In this document: piece after piece, positions 40,358 through 48,742 of the stretch
Layout of the letters: every line of letters starts with the position of its first letter
How positions within the stretch are numbered: position 1 is the stretch's first letter
Assembly: GCF_002379585.1 (NCBI RefSeq)
Contig: NZ_DFUE01000046.1
Coordinates: forward strand, 69,576-133,575
Length of the DNA: 64,000 bases
Source of the DNA: Pseudomonas sp. UBA4194
GTDB taxonomy: Bacteria > Pseudomonadota > Gammaproteobacteria > Pseudomonadales > Pseudomonadaceae
Direction of reading: 5' to 3'
Program-made: the position numbers and the translations under genes
The notes under the pieces: model-generated
Databases searched by the model: none
What the model was told of the DNA's origin: nothing
What the model saw: the letters and a program-made list of their open reading frames with translations, nothing else

Positions 40358-41794
40358 TTAGCGGGACATTCCCAAGCGCGCCTGTAATTGTTTGGCGTAC
40401 ATCTCCCACCGTTGCAATACCTGCAATTGAGTGGGCGTTGCCCTGGCAGCGCATTCCTGCAGGGCGGCCTCAAAGGCTTGCAGGGTATGGGGCGCTCCGA
40501 GGGCCGGATCGCGGAGGCGTTGCTGACAAAAGCTTGACCAGCGTTCGATCTCTGGTTGTTTCAACGTGTGTGGGAAGTTGCGAGCGCGGTAGCGAAACAA
40601 AAGTTCTGGCAAGCGTTCATCATCGAACATCCATTGTTCATTACCCAACTGCTCCGGGTCCAAGGTGCGCACACGTTCACACAGCAGCCGATCCCGATCA
40701 TTGATAAAGCCTTCGTACAACTGCTGCTCTGGGTCTGCATTCGAGCCAAACTCGGCGTCGCCATACAACACCGGTATTTTTTCACGCCAGTGGTGTTGCG
40801 CATCGGCTAGACGCAAGGCGCGGGCTGAGTAGAGCGCTTTATCCATGCCCAAGCGTTGCCAGTCGCTGTCGCGCAATACCTTGAGCGGCGCAATCACCGG
40901 GCAGCGATTGATATGAATAAGTTTCAAAGGCACCGGCGTTTCATTCTCCAGCAGCGCGTCTCGGCGTTTGTACATACGCTGTCGCAAAGTCTCGGCACTT
41001 TCCTCGATGAACGACTGCGGATCGTCGTGCAGGTCACACACGATCAACGCATTACGATTTTTCGGGTGCCAGGCCAATGGCAGCACAACACCGGCATAGT
41101 GACGCGCCGCTGAAAAACGACCAGAGATATGCACCATCGGCGCTAACAGTTGGATATGTTCCATGACCTTGTGTTTGCTGCGCAGTTGAAACAACCACTC
41201 ATACAGCCGTGGTTGCTTTTCACGAATCAACCGGGCAAGTGCAATGGTAGCCCTTACATCAGACAAGGCATCGTGCGCCTGACCGTGATCGATGCCATTG
41301 GCGGCGGTCAGTAATTCCAGGCGCATGCTGACGCGACCCTCCTGCTCGGGCCATTCGATGCCCTCGGGGCGCAGTGCATAGGCGGCACGAACGACGTCGA
41401 TCAAATCCCAGCGGCTGTTGCCGCCCTGCCACTCTCGGGCGTAGGGGTCGAAAAAATTGCGGTAGAGGCTGTAGCGCGTCATTTCGTCATCGAAGCGCAG
41501 CGTGTTGTAGCCGGCACCGCAGGTACCGGGCGCCGCCAACTGGGCGTGCACCCGGGTCATGAAGTCAGCCTCGCTCAGCCCTTGCTCCTCGAGGCGCTGA
41601 GGCGTGATGCCGGTGATCATGCACGCCGCAGGATGGGGCAGGATGTCGTCGCTGGGCTGACAGTAGAGGTTGACCGGCGCATCGATTTCATTGAGCTGCA
41701 GATCCGTACGGATACCGGCCACCTGCAACGGCCGGTCGCAGCGCGGATTGATGCCGGTGGTTTCGTAGTCGTACCAGAAGATGCTGGAATTCAC
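40358..41794 (-). CDS. sbcB: Exodeoxyribonuclease I
   Basis: A 478-residue 3'-5' single-strand DNA exonuclease of the DEDDh class. The Asp–Glu pair lies in FWYDYETTGINP near residue 10, a further Asp in YNTLRFDDEMTRY and the His–Asp pair in HDALSDVRATIALARL. The SH3-like and C-terminal helical parts follow, giving the standard length. It acts in recombination and mismatch repair. It is convergent to turA. Confidence 0.94.
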   Translation of the reverse strand: MNSSIFWYDYETTGINPRCDRPLQVAGIRTDLQLNEIDAPVNLYCQPSDDILPHPAACMITGITPQRLEEQGLSEADFMTRVHAQLAAPGTCGAGYNTLRFDDEMTRYSLYRNFFDPYAREWQGGNSRWDLIDVVRAAYALRPEGIEWPEQEGRVSMRLELLTAANGIDHGQAHDALSDVRATIALARLIREKQPRLYEWLFQLRSKHKVMEHIQLLAPMVHISGRFSAARHYAGVVLPLAWHPKNRNALIVCDLHDDPQSFIEESAETLRQRMYKRRDALLENETPVPLKLIHINRCPVIAPLKVLRDSDWQRLGMDKALYSARALRLADAQHHWREKIPVLYGDAEFGSNADPEQQLYEGFINDRDRLLCERVRTLDPEQLGNEQWMFDDERLPELLFRYRARNFPHTLKQPEIERWSSFCQQRLRDPALGAPHTLQAFEAALQECAARATPTQLQVLQRWEMYAKQLQARLGMSR

Positions 41795-41856
41795 GGGCTT
41801 GTCCTGTGCGCATTAGCCCGCCAGTTTAGAGGCTGCCTGTGTAGAGGGCCACCGGA

Positions 41857-43014
41857 TCAGCCGCGGCGTCGAAACAGCGCCACGCTCAACCGGTCGAGCC
41901 AGCCGAAGATACGCTGCTGGACACGCCGCCAGATCGGTCGGCGCTTCCAGTCCCCCAGACTGATCTGACGGCTGGCGTGAAAGTCGGTGACGAAGCTGCG
42001 CTCCACGGCCTGGGCCAGGTGTGGATCCACCGCCTCAAGGTTCGCCTCCAGATTGAAGCGCAGGTTCCAGTGATCGAAGTTGCACGAGCCTACGCTCACC
42101 CAGTCGTCCACCAGTACCATCTTCAGATGCAGGAAGCAGGGCTGGTACTCGAATATCTTCACCCCGGCCCGCAGCAGCTTGGGGTAGTAGTTGTGCCCGG
42201 CATAGCGCACCGACGGGTGATCGGTGCGCGGACCGGTGAGCAGCAGGCGCACATCGACGCCACGACTGGCGGCGCGACGCAATGAGCGGCGGACTTTCCA
42301 GGTCGGCAGAAAATACGGGGTGGCCAGCCAGATGCGCCGTTGCCCGCTGTTCAGCGCGCGCACCAGCGACTGCAGGATGTCGCGATGCTGGCGGGCATCG
42401 GCATAGGCCACACGGCCCATGCCCTCGCCCCGTTCGGGCATGGGCGGCACCCGCGGCAGGCCGAAATGGGTGGGCGGCCGCCAGGCAGTGCGGCGCAGGT
42501 TGGCGCGCCACTGACGGTCGAACAGCATCTGCCAGTCGCTGACCAGGGAGCCGCTGATCGCCACCATCACCTCATGCCACTCGCTGACCGCTTCCCCCGG
42601 CCGCCAGAACTGATCCGTCACGCCCGTACCGCCGACCATGGCCCATTCCTGATCGATCACCAGCAGTTTGCGATGATCGCGATAGAGGTTGCGCAGTCCG
42701 CGGCGCCAGCGGATGGGGTTATAGAAACGCAACTCCACGCCGGCCGTTTGCAACTGCTCACGCAACGCAGCGGTAAACGCCAGCGAGCCATAGTGATCGA
42801 ACAGGCAGCGCACGCTGACGCCTCGCTGCGCAGCGGCCTGCAGCGCATCGACCATCGCCTGGGCGCAGCCGCCCGCCTCAACCAGATACAGTTCAAGATC
42901 GATATGGCGCTGGGCCTGGGCAATGCGTTCGATCATGCGGGGGAAGAACTGCGGACCGTCGATCAACAGTTCGAACTGGCTGCTGTTGCGCCAGGGGAAT
43001 ATGGCACCGGCCAT
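41857..43014 (-). CDS. Phospholipase D-type cardiolipin synthase (ClsB-like)
   Basis: A 385-residue protein with two phospholipase D motifs, HRKLLVID near residue 117 and HLKMVLVD near residue 299. No long N-terminal membrane anchor is present, which favours the ClsB/YbhO type over ClsA. Such enzymes join phosphatidyl groups to form cardiolipin. The C-terminus is basic and amphipathic (RRPIWRRVQQRIFGWLDRL). Another phosphatidyltransfer role cannot be excluded. Confidence 0.83.
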   Translation of the reverse strand: MAGAIFPWRNSSQFELLIDGPQFFPRMIERIAQAQRHIDLELYLVEAGGCAQAMVDALQAAAQRGVSVRCLFDHYGSLAFTAALREQLQTAGVELRFYNPIRWRRGLRNLYRDHRKLLVIDQEWAMVGGTGVTDQFWRPGEAVSEWHEVMVAISGSLVSDWQMLFDRQWRANLRRTAWRPPTHFGLPRVPPMPERGEGMGRVAYADARQHRDILQSLVRALNSGQRRIWLATPYFLPTWKVRRSLRRAASRGVDVRLLLTGPRTDHPSVRYAGHNYYPKLLRAGVKIFEYQPCFLHLKMVLVDDWVSVGSCNFDHWNLRFNLEANLEAVDPHLAQAVERSFVTDFHASRQISLGDWKRRPIWRRVQQRIFGWLDRLSVALFRRRG

Positions 43015-43141
43015 CTCAACAGGCCTCGCAGGTGTGCAGGTCGGAATTCAGGCGAGGCATAGAGGGTCCTGGTGTCAAGGTGAAGGGACAGTAACTGGAT
43101 GTTTCATGGTGGGCAACTGTTGTAGGAGGGTTGCCAATGTG

Positions 43142-43250
43142 GCCGTCATCGCGGGTAGAACCCGCTCCCACAGGGGCATATTTACCCCGCCAATTGCGGT
43201 GAGCAGTCGCCGCTCCACTGTGGGAGCGGGTTCTACCCGCGATGAGGCCC
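43142..43250. repeat. Inverted REP pair
   Basis: TCATCGCGGGTAGAACCCGC and its reverse complement flank about 45 bp in the 252-bp gap between the cardiolipin synthase and the hypothetical gene. Confidence 0.85.
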
Positions 43251-43266
43251 GCACCGACACCCCACC

Positions 43267-43596
43267 TCACCCGCCATCCCCCGGTATCAAACGGCACCCC
43301 TGGCGTGGCCCCACCCAGGCGGCCGTATTGCTTCGTCCCAGCCCCGAAGCCACGACACGACGCTGGTCCGCATCCTCCACGAGGCTGCTCAACGGCAGGT
43401 ACTGCTTGACGTACCCCTGGCAGTATTCGCCGCTGTGCTCCATCACATAGCGGCACGAGCAATATTCCTTCGCCGAGTAGGCGCTCAGAATGTCCGGAAA
43501 GGCCAACAACTGGGTGCGTTCCTGCCACAGCCAGACCGTGGCCGCGATCAGGGCAACGAGGCTGATGCTCAACCAGGGATGCTTGCTCGGGTTCAT
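43267..43596 (-). CDS. Membrane-anchored hypothetical protein with Cys-rich middle
   Basis: A 109-residue protein starting MNPSKHPWLSISLVALIAAT: residues about 8–25 form one membrane anchor or uncleaved signal. The rest is periplasmic and has a Cys cluster in KEYCSCRYVMEHSGEYCQ. The ATG overlaps the end of the serine hydrolase gene by four bases, so both are coupled and may act on the same envelope substrate. I do not recognise a family function. Confidence 0.68.
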   Translation of the reverse strand: MNPSKHPWLSISLVALIAATVWLWQERTQLLAFPDILSAYSAKEYCSCRYVMEHSGEYCQGYVKQYLPLSSLVEDADQRRVVASGLGRSNTAAWVGPRQGCRLIPGDGG

Positions 43597-44672
43597 GGCG
43601 CGCCCTTCCCGCCGAAAGCGAGCAACACCTGGCGCAGCAATTCGTCATGCCGATAGCTGCCGTCCCGGTCGTCGGCATAGCGCACCACCACCAGTTTCTG
43701 CTCGGGCAGCACATACAGCGCCTGGCCCCAATGGCCGAGCGCTGCAAAAGTGCTACGGGGTGCGCTCGGCCAGGCGCCGTTGCTGTTGAGCCACCAGTGC
43801 CCCCCAGCCGCGGCTTCGCCGGGTTGATCAGCGCTGGGGGCGAAAGGCGTGCGGTTGAACTCCACCCAGGCCCGGGGCAGCAGTTGCTGCCCTTGCCACT
43901 GCCCATCGCGCTGCATCAGCAGACCAACCCGAGCAAGGTCGCGGGCCGTGAGGTAGGCATAGGACGACGCGACGAAGGTGCCGCTGGCATCGGTTTCCCA
44001 CACCGCACTGTGGATACCCAAGGGGTCGAACAGGGCTTGCCAGGGATAGTTGGGGTAATCGTGGATGCCGACCATGTTGCGCAGCGCCGCAGCGAGCAGA
44101 TTGCTGTCGCCGCTGGAATAGAGAAACACCTTGCCTGGGGCAGCCGCGCGACCATGGCTGGCCGCGTACGCCGCCATGTCGCGCCGCCCCCGGGTATAGA
44201 GCATGGCCACCACCGAAGAGTCGAGCGGGGCGTACTCGTAGTCTTCCTGCCAGTCCAGACCGGACGCCCAGTGCAGCAGGTCCTGCAAGCGGATATCGCG
44301 GTGCTGGTTCAGCGGCTGGTAGTAGTCGGCCGCCGAGTCCTGCAGATGAAAGCGGCCCTCGCCAAAGGCTACGCCGAGCACGGTGGCCAACAGGCTTTTG
44401 CTCATGGACCAGGTCGAATGCGCGGTGCTCGCCCGGGTCGGCGCGGCGTAGCGCTCATACACCACCTGGCCATCGCGGACCACCAGCAGGGCGTCGGTGC
44501 GCACGCCCTCGCGGGTAGCATCGTTGCGTGCGGGAAAGGCATAGCGCTCCAGTTGCTCGATCGCCGGTGAAGTGGGCGCAAGTGCCTCGCTCCATTGCGC
44601 CTGCGGCCAGGACTCGGCACGGCTTACCGCGGTGGTCAGCAAGAGGGTCAGCAGGACAAGCAAACGCGGCAT
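43593..44672 (-). CDS. Beta-lactamase-fold serine hydrolase
   Basis: A 359-residue exported hydrolase. The signal peptide ends at about residue 19 (AVSRA). The nucleophile motif SxxK is seen as SMSK near residue 94, the Tyr motif lies in YSSGDSN and a third motif in GHWGQ. These belong to the class C beta-lactamase/penicillin-binding protein-like family (often called serine hydrolase or esterase). It is more likely a housekeeping esterase or peptidase than a resistance enzyme. It is divergent from olsB, and a CTGTCAT half-site stands 50 bp upstream. Confidence 0.8.
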   Translation of the reverse strand: MPRLLVLLTLLLTTAVSRAESWPQAQWSEALAPTSPAIEQLERYAFPARNDATREGVRTDALLVVRDGQVVYERYAAPTRASTAHSTWSMSKSLLATVLGVAFGEGRFHLQDSAADYYQPLNQHRDIRLQDLLHWASGLDWQEDYEYAPLDSSVVAMLYTRGRRDMAAYAASHGRAAAPGKVFLYSSGDSNLLAAALRNMVGIHDYPNYPWQALFDPLGIHSAVWETDASGTFVASSYAYLTARDLARVGLLMQRDGQWQGQQLLPRAWVEFNRTPFAPSADQPGEAAAGGHWWLNSNGAWPSAPRSTFAALGHWGQALYVLPEQKLVVVRYADDRDGSYRHDELLRQVLLAFGGKGAP

Positions 44673-44717
44673 TCGGATGACTCATGAAAGGAACAGGAGC
44701 GAGTGTGCGGCGGGTGT

Positions 44718-44724
44718 ATGACAG
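44718..44724 (-). promoter_or_regulatory. Pho-box-like half-site upstream of the serine hydrolase
   Basis: CTGTCAT read on the minus strand, followed by ACACCCGCCG. Only the first half of a PhoB site is convincing. Confidence 0.3.
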
Positions 44725-44788
44725 TCGATCGGACAAAGAGTTGTGCAGCCTTGCAGGCGACACCATCGGCGCGGGGGTGCCTGTTTCC

Positions 44789-44806
44789 CTGTCATACAAG
44801 CATCAC
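44789..44806 (+). promoter_or_regulatory. Pho-box-like site upstream of olsBA
   Basis: CTGTCAT ACAA GCATCAC fits the 7-4-7 PhoB pattern: the first half is perfect and the second agrees in five of seven places with TTGTCAC. It lies 98 bp before olsB, whose product replaces phospholipids under phosphate starvation. Confidence 0.55.
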
Positions 44807-44903
44807 TAAAGCGTAATGGTGATGACACCGGGTGTTCCTAGGCTGAGCTTGCCCAACACAGCTGACCGGCCGCTCTTCCCTGGCTGGTATTTGGAGACTT
44901 GCA

Positions 44904-45659
44904 ATGACTCAGATCGCACGCGCTGGCGACACCCGTACCGAACGCCGTCTGCAAGCCGAACGTCTGCTCGGCCCGCAAGCCTTGCAGGAAGCCCAGGCGT
45001 TGCGCTTTGCAGTGTTCAGCGGTGAGTTCAACGCCAAGCTCAAGGGCGCCGAGCAGGGCCTGGACATGGACGACTACGATCTTCACTGCCAACACATCGG
45101 CGTGCGTGACCTGGCCACCGGCCGCCTGGTGGCTACCACCCGACTGCTCGACCACCAGGCCGCCAGCAGCCTGGGCCGATTCTACAGCGAAGAGGAATTC
45201 AGCCTGCACGGCCTGCGCCACCTCAAGGGGCCGATCCTGGAGATCGGCCGCACCTGCGTCGACCCGGCGTATCGCAACGGCGGCACCATCGCCGTGCTCT
45301 GGGGCGAACTGGCCGAGGTGCTCAACCAGGGTGGCTACAGCTACCTGATGGGCTGCGCCAGCATTCCCATGCAGGATGGCGGCGTACAGGCCCAGGCGAT
45401 CATGCAGCGCCTGCGTGAGCGCTACCTGTGCACCGAACACCTGCGGGCCGAGCCGAAAACACCCCTGCCCTCCCTGGACATTCCCGGCAACGTCATTGCC
45501 GAAATGCCGCCGCTGCTCAAGGCCTACATGCGCCTGGGCGCGAAAATCTGCGGCGAGCCGTGCTGGGACCAGGACTTCCAGGTCGCCGACGTGTTCATCC
45601 TGCTCAAGCGCGACGACCTGTGTCCGCGCTACGCACGCCACTTCAAGGCGGCGGTGTAA
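44904..45659 (+). CDS. olsB: L-ornithine N-alpha-acyltransferase
   Basis: A 251-residue GNAT-fold acyltransferase that attaches a 3-hydroxyacyl chain from ACP to ornithine, the first step of ornithine lipid synthesis. Motifs include ALRFAVFSGEFNAKLKGAEQ, LEIGRTCVDPAYRNGGTIAV and YLMGCASIPMQDGG, all found in OlsB. The start codon at 44904 follows GGAG. The stop TAA shares its last base with the olsA start, so the two are coupled. A Pho-box-like site upstream suggests phosphate control. Confidence 0.92.
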   Translation: MTQIARAGDTRTERRLQAERLLGPQALQEAQALRFAVFSGEFNAKLKGAEQGLDMDDYDLHCQHIGVRDLATGRLVATTRLLDHQAASSLGRFYSEEEFSLHGLRHLKGPILEIGRTCVDPAYRNGGTIAVLWGELAEVLNQGGYSYLMGCASIPMQDGGVQAQAIMQRLRERYLCTEHLRAEPKTPLPSLDIPGNVIAEMPPLLKAYMRLGAKICGEPCWDQDFQVADVFILLKRDDLCPRYARHFKAAV

Positions 45660-46429
45660 TGAAGCGCTGGCGCCTGTACGGGCGCGTCGTGCGGCTCTTG
45701 CTGGTGGTGGCTCTGGGGCTGGCCATGGCAGGCGTATTCAGCCTGTACGAGCGCCTCGGCCTGCGCAACCCCACCTATCGCCGACAACGTTGGTCGCGGT
45801 TTTTCATGGCACGGCTGAGCAACGCCCTGCCCTTCAAGGTCCATGTGCAAGGCGACATGCCCAGGGCGCCCATGCTGTGGGTCGGCAACCATGTGTCCTG
45901 GACCGATATTCCAGTGCTGGGGATGCTGGCGCCGTTATCGTTCCTGTCCAAGGCCGAGGTACGCACCTGGCCGGTGGCCGGTTGGCTGGCCCTGAAAGCC
46001 GGCACGCTGTTCATTCGCCGTGGCGCGGGCGACAGCCAGCACATACGCCGGCAAATGACCCAACACCTGCAAAGCGGCCACGACCTGATGATTTTCCCCG
46101 AAGGCACCACCACTGACGGTCGCTCGCTGCGCACCTTCCACGGTCGGTTGCTGGCCAGTGCCATCGATGCCGGCGTGCCTGTGTTGCCCATCGCCATCCG
46201 TTATGTGCGGGACGGTGAAGCGGACTCGATCGCGCCGTTCGTGGGCGAAGACGACCTGCTGTCGCACCTGCTGCGCCTGTTCGAGCAGGAGCGCGCCGAG
46301 GTGCGAGTTCAGGTGTTGACGCCGATTGCCAGTGTCGGCAAGGAGCGCGCGGCGCTGGCGTATGAAGCCCAGGAAGCGGTGCGCATGGCGCTGTTCGGCG
46401 AGGTGGAAGAGGTACGGCGAGCGGCGTGA
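45659..46429 (+). CDS. olsA: Lyso-ornithine lipid O-acyltransferase
   Basis: A 256-residue PlsC-family acyltransferase that completes ornithine lipids. One membrane segment lies at about residues 10–30. The catalytic motif HX4D is seen in NHVSWTD, followed by KAEVRTWPVAGW and FPEGTTTDG. The start at 45659 overlaps the olsB stop (TAATG). The frame is open upstream only as a shadow of olsB. Confidence 0.92.
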   Translation: MKRWRLYGRVVRLLLVVALGLAMAGVFSLYERLGLRNPTYRRQRWSRFFMARLSNALPFKVHVQGDMPRAPMLWVGNHVSWTDIPVLGMLAPLSFLSKAEVRTWPVAGWLALKAGTLFIRRGAGDSQHIRRQMTQHLQSGHDLMIFPEGTTTDGRSLRTFHGRLLASAIDAGVPVLPIAIRYVRDGEADSIAPFVGEDDLLSHLLRLFEQERAEVRVQVLTPIASVGKERAALAYEAQEAVRMALFGEVEEVRRAA

Positions 46430-46454
46430 TCAAGGTGGACGCGGTGCCGGTCGG

Positions 46455-47027
46455 TCACCGCAAATCCGCCACGGCCTCCTGCAATACCGGATAGAACTCG
46501 CGAAAATCCTCGGTCAATGGCTCATACAGCGCCTGCACCTCATGGATGGCCCCAGCCAAGCCCTCTGGTTTGGACAAGCGTCGGGAAATGCCCTGCAATA
46601 CCTGCCCTATCACGCGAAAATCCCGGTACGAGCCCAGCCAGTCATCGGCAATCATGTAGGGCGCAACCGCTGCCAGGCGGCCGGGCAATTCGGGCTCCGC
46701 AGCCAGTACGTCGTACACCCGCCCGGTAAATGCATCCAACGGCTCATCGACATACGCATGCCAGTGCCGGGCCAGGCAATGATCGAAGAACACATCCACC
46801 ACGATGCCGGCATAGCGGCGGCGCTCGGCGGGGAAGCGGCCGATCGCGCGCTGAACGATGGGGTGGCTATCGGTGTAGGCGTCGATGCGCCGATGCAGTT
46901 GAATACCGGCCAGCACGGCGGGCGGAAAACGTCCGTCCAGCCGCCCTTTGACGAAGTCCCCATAAAGGCTGCCGAGCATTTGCTCGGGGGACGGGCCGCC
47001 CAGGTGCAGGTGTGCGAGATAATTCAT
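46455..47027 (-). CDS. acpH: Acyl carrier protein phosphodiesterase
   Basis: A 190-residue protein of the HD-like AcpH family, which removes 4'-phosphopantetheine from ACP. It starts MNYLAHLHLGGPSPEQMLGS and has GIQLHRRIDAYTDSHPIVQR and VVDVFFDHCLARHW, the His/Asp residues of the metal site. Length equals that of the E. coli enzyme. It is convergent to olsA and divergent from the ArsR gene. Confidence 0.9.
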   Translation of the reverse strand: MNYLAHLHLGGPSPEQMLGSLYGDFVKGRLDGRFPPAVLAGIQLHRRIDAYTDSHPIVQRAIGRFPAERRRYAGIVVDVFFDHCLARHWHAYVDEPLDAFTGRVYDVLAAEPELPGRLAAVAPYMIADDWLGSYRDFRVIGQVLQGISRRLSKPEGLAGAIHEVQALYEPLTEDFREFYPVLQEAVADLR

Positions 47028-47067
47028 GAGCGGCAGCTTAGCACCATTGGCAACGTATCGTTATAAC

Positions 47068-47155
47068 CCGATATAGCGATTGACTATCGGATTAGCACGG
47101 ATTCATATTTGTATATCGCGAACTACAGATATATATTTCGGTCCATACCGATATA
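47068..47155. promoter_or_regulatory. Three CGATATA half-sites in the acpH–arsR gap
   Basis: CGATATA occurs at 47069–47075 and 47149–47155, and in reverse at 47112–47118, about 40 bp apart each. The AT-rich 156-bp divergent region lies just before an ArsR-family gene, so autoregulatory sites are plausible. Confidence 0.4.
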
Positions 47156-47183
47156 AGCAATCGCGACAGACACCGAGCCGCTC

Positions 47184-47486
47184 ATGCCCCTTGATCTCGA
47201 CGACATAATAAAAGCCCTGTCCCACCCCGTACGCCGGGAGATTCTGGTCTGGCTGAAAGACCCTCAGGGGCATTTCCCCGATCAGTATCACAGCATCGAG
47301 AACGGGGTCTGCGCCGGTCAGATCGATCAGCGCTGCGGGCTCTCGCAGTCCACCGTGTCTGCTCACCTGGCGACTTTGCAGCGGGCTGGATTGATCAGCA
47401 GCAAGAAGGTGGGCCAATGGCATTTCTTCAGGCGCAACGAAGAGGTCATCCAGGCCTTTCTGGCGCAAATGAGCGAACAGCTCTGA
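47184..47486 (+). CDS. ArsR-family transcriptional regulator
   Basis: A 100-residue winged-helix repressor: DLDDIIKALSHPVRREILVW at the start, recognition helix in QRCGLSQSTVSAHLATLQRA, wing in LISSKKVGQWHFFRR. The Cys pairs of metal-sensing ArsR proteins are not present (single Cys residues at CAGQ and CGLS), so it probably senses an electrophile or a redox signal rather than arsenite. It lies 89 bp upstream of xenB on the same strand and likely controls it, as similar regulators do for Old Yellow Enzymes. Confidence 0.82.
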   Translation: MPLDLDDIIKALSHPVRREILVWLKDPQGHFPDQYHSIENGVCAGQIDQRCGLSQSTVSAHLATLQRAGLISSKKVGQWHFFRRNEEVIQAFLAQMSEQL

Positions 47487-47575
47487 CTGGCGGTCGATGA
47501 TCTTCACCTGCACCCGTTATTTCAGCCGAGCCTGCGTGGCTCTGGCGACCCTACTCACTGACAGAGGTTAGATAG

Positions 47576-48625
47576 ATGACTACGCTTTTCGACCCCATAA
47601 AGCTTGGCGCCCTGGAGCTGCCGAACCGCATCATCATGGCCCCGCTGACCCGCTGCCGCGCCGATGCCGGCCGGGTGCCCAATGCCATGATGGCCGAGTA
47701 CTACGTGCAGCGGGCCAGTGCCGGGCTGATCCTCAGTGAGGCCACCTCGGTGTCGCCCATGGGCGTAGGCTACCCCGACACCCCCGGCATCTGGTCCAAT
47801 GACCAGGTGCGCGGCTGGGCCAACGTGACCAAAGCCGTCCATGCCGCCGGTGGCCGCATCATGTTGCAGCTGTGGCACGTGGGGCGTATCTCCCATTCCA
47901 CCTACCTGGACGGTGAACTGCCAGTGGCGCCAAGCGCCATCGCAGCGGCTGGCCACGTCAGCCTGGTTCGGCCAATCACCGGTTTCGAAACGCCTCGCGC
48001 GCTGGAAACCGCTGAGATCGCGGACATCGTCGAGGCGTACCGCGTGGGTGCCGAGAACGCCAAGGCTGCGGGTTTCGACGGCGTGGAAATCCACGGTGCC
48101 AACGGCTACCTGCTCGACCAGTTCCTGCAGAGCAGCACCAACCAGCGCACCGACGCCTACGGTGGCTCGCTGGAAAACCGCGCGCGCCTGATGCTGGAAG
48201 TGACCGATGCAGTGGTTGAGGTGTGGGGTGCCGACCGTGTCGGCATGCACCTGTCGCCGCGCGCCGACCTGCACGACATGGGCGATCAGAACCGTGGCGA
48301 AACCTTCACCTACATTGCCCGTGAATTGGGCAAGCGCGGCATCGCGTTCATCTGTGCCCGCGAGAAGGAGGCCGATGACAGCCTGGCAGCGCAACTGCGT
48401 GACGCTTTCGGCGGCCCTTACATCGTCAACGAGAAGTTCGACAAGGCGTCGGCCAATGCTGCACTAGCCAATGGCACCGCGGATGCCGTGGCATTCGGTG
48501 TGCCGTACATCGCCAACCCCGATTTGCCGGAACGTCTGAAAGCCGATGCGCCGTTGAATGAGCCTCATCCCGAGACGTTCTACGCCAAGGGCGCGGCGGG
48601 GTATCTGGATTATCCGCGGATGTGA
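47576..48625 (+). CDS. xenB: Xenobiotic reductase, Old Yellow Enzyme family
   Basis: A 349-residue FMN-dependent alkene/nitro reductase. IIMAPLTRCRADAGRVPNAM is close to XenB of P. fluorescens, as are the substrate-binding HGANGYLLDQFLQSSTNQR and GGSLENRARL. XenB reduces activated alkenes, nitroaromatics and nitrate esters with NADPH. The ATG follows an AGAGG site. An ArsR-type regulator lies directly upstream. Confidence 0.92.
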   Translation: MTTLFDPIKLGALELPNRIIMAPLTRCRADAGRVPNAMMAEYYVQRASAGLILSEATSVSPMGVGYPDTPGIWSNDQVRGWANVTKAVHAAGGRIMLQLWHVGRISHSTYLDGELPVAPSAIAAAGHVSLVRPITGFETPRALETAEIADIVEAYRVGAENAKAAGFDGVEIHGANGYLLDQFLQSSTNQRTDAYGGSLENRARLMLEVTDAVVEVWGADRVGMHLSPRADLHDMGDQNRGETFTYIARELGKRGIAFICAREKEADDSLAAQLRDAFGGPYIVNEKFDKASANAALANGTADAVAFGVPYIANPDLPERLKADAPLNEPHPETFYAKGAAGYLDYPRM

Positions 48626-48643
48626 TTCGCGTTGGCAGGTTTG

Positions 48644-48720
48644 GCCTATTCGCGGCTGTACGCCGCTCCTACAGGAACTGAGTCCCTCTGTAGGAGCGGC
48701 GTGAAGCCGCGAACAGGCCA
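48644..48720. repeat. Inverted REP pair (TTCGCGGCTG…GCCGCTCCTACAG type)
   Basis: TTCGCGGCTGTACGCCGCTC is followed by CTGTAGGAGCGGCGTGAAGC in opposite direction. It belongs to a REP family different from the GCGGGTAGAACCCGC type and the same as the array at 50741–50951. Confidence 0.85.
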
Positions 48721-48742
48721 ACCCTGCCTACCAACAACCCTA

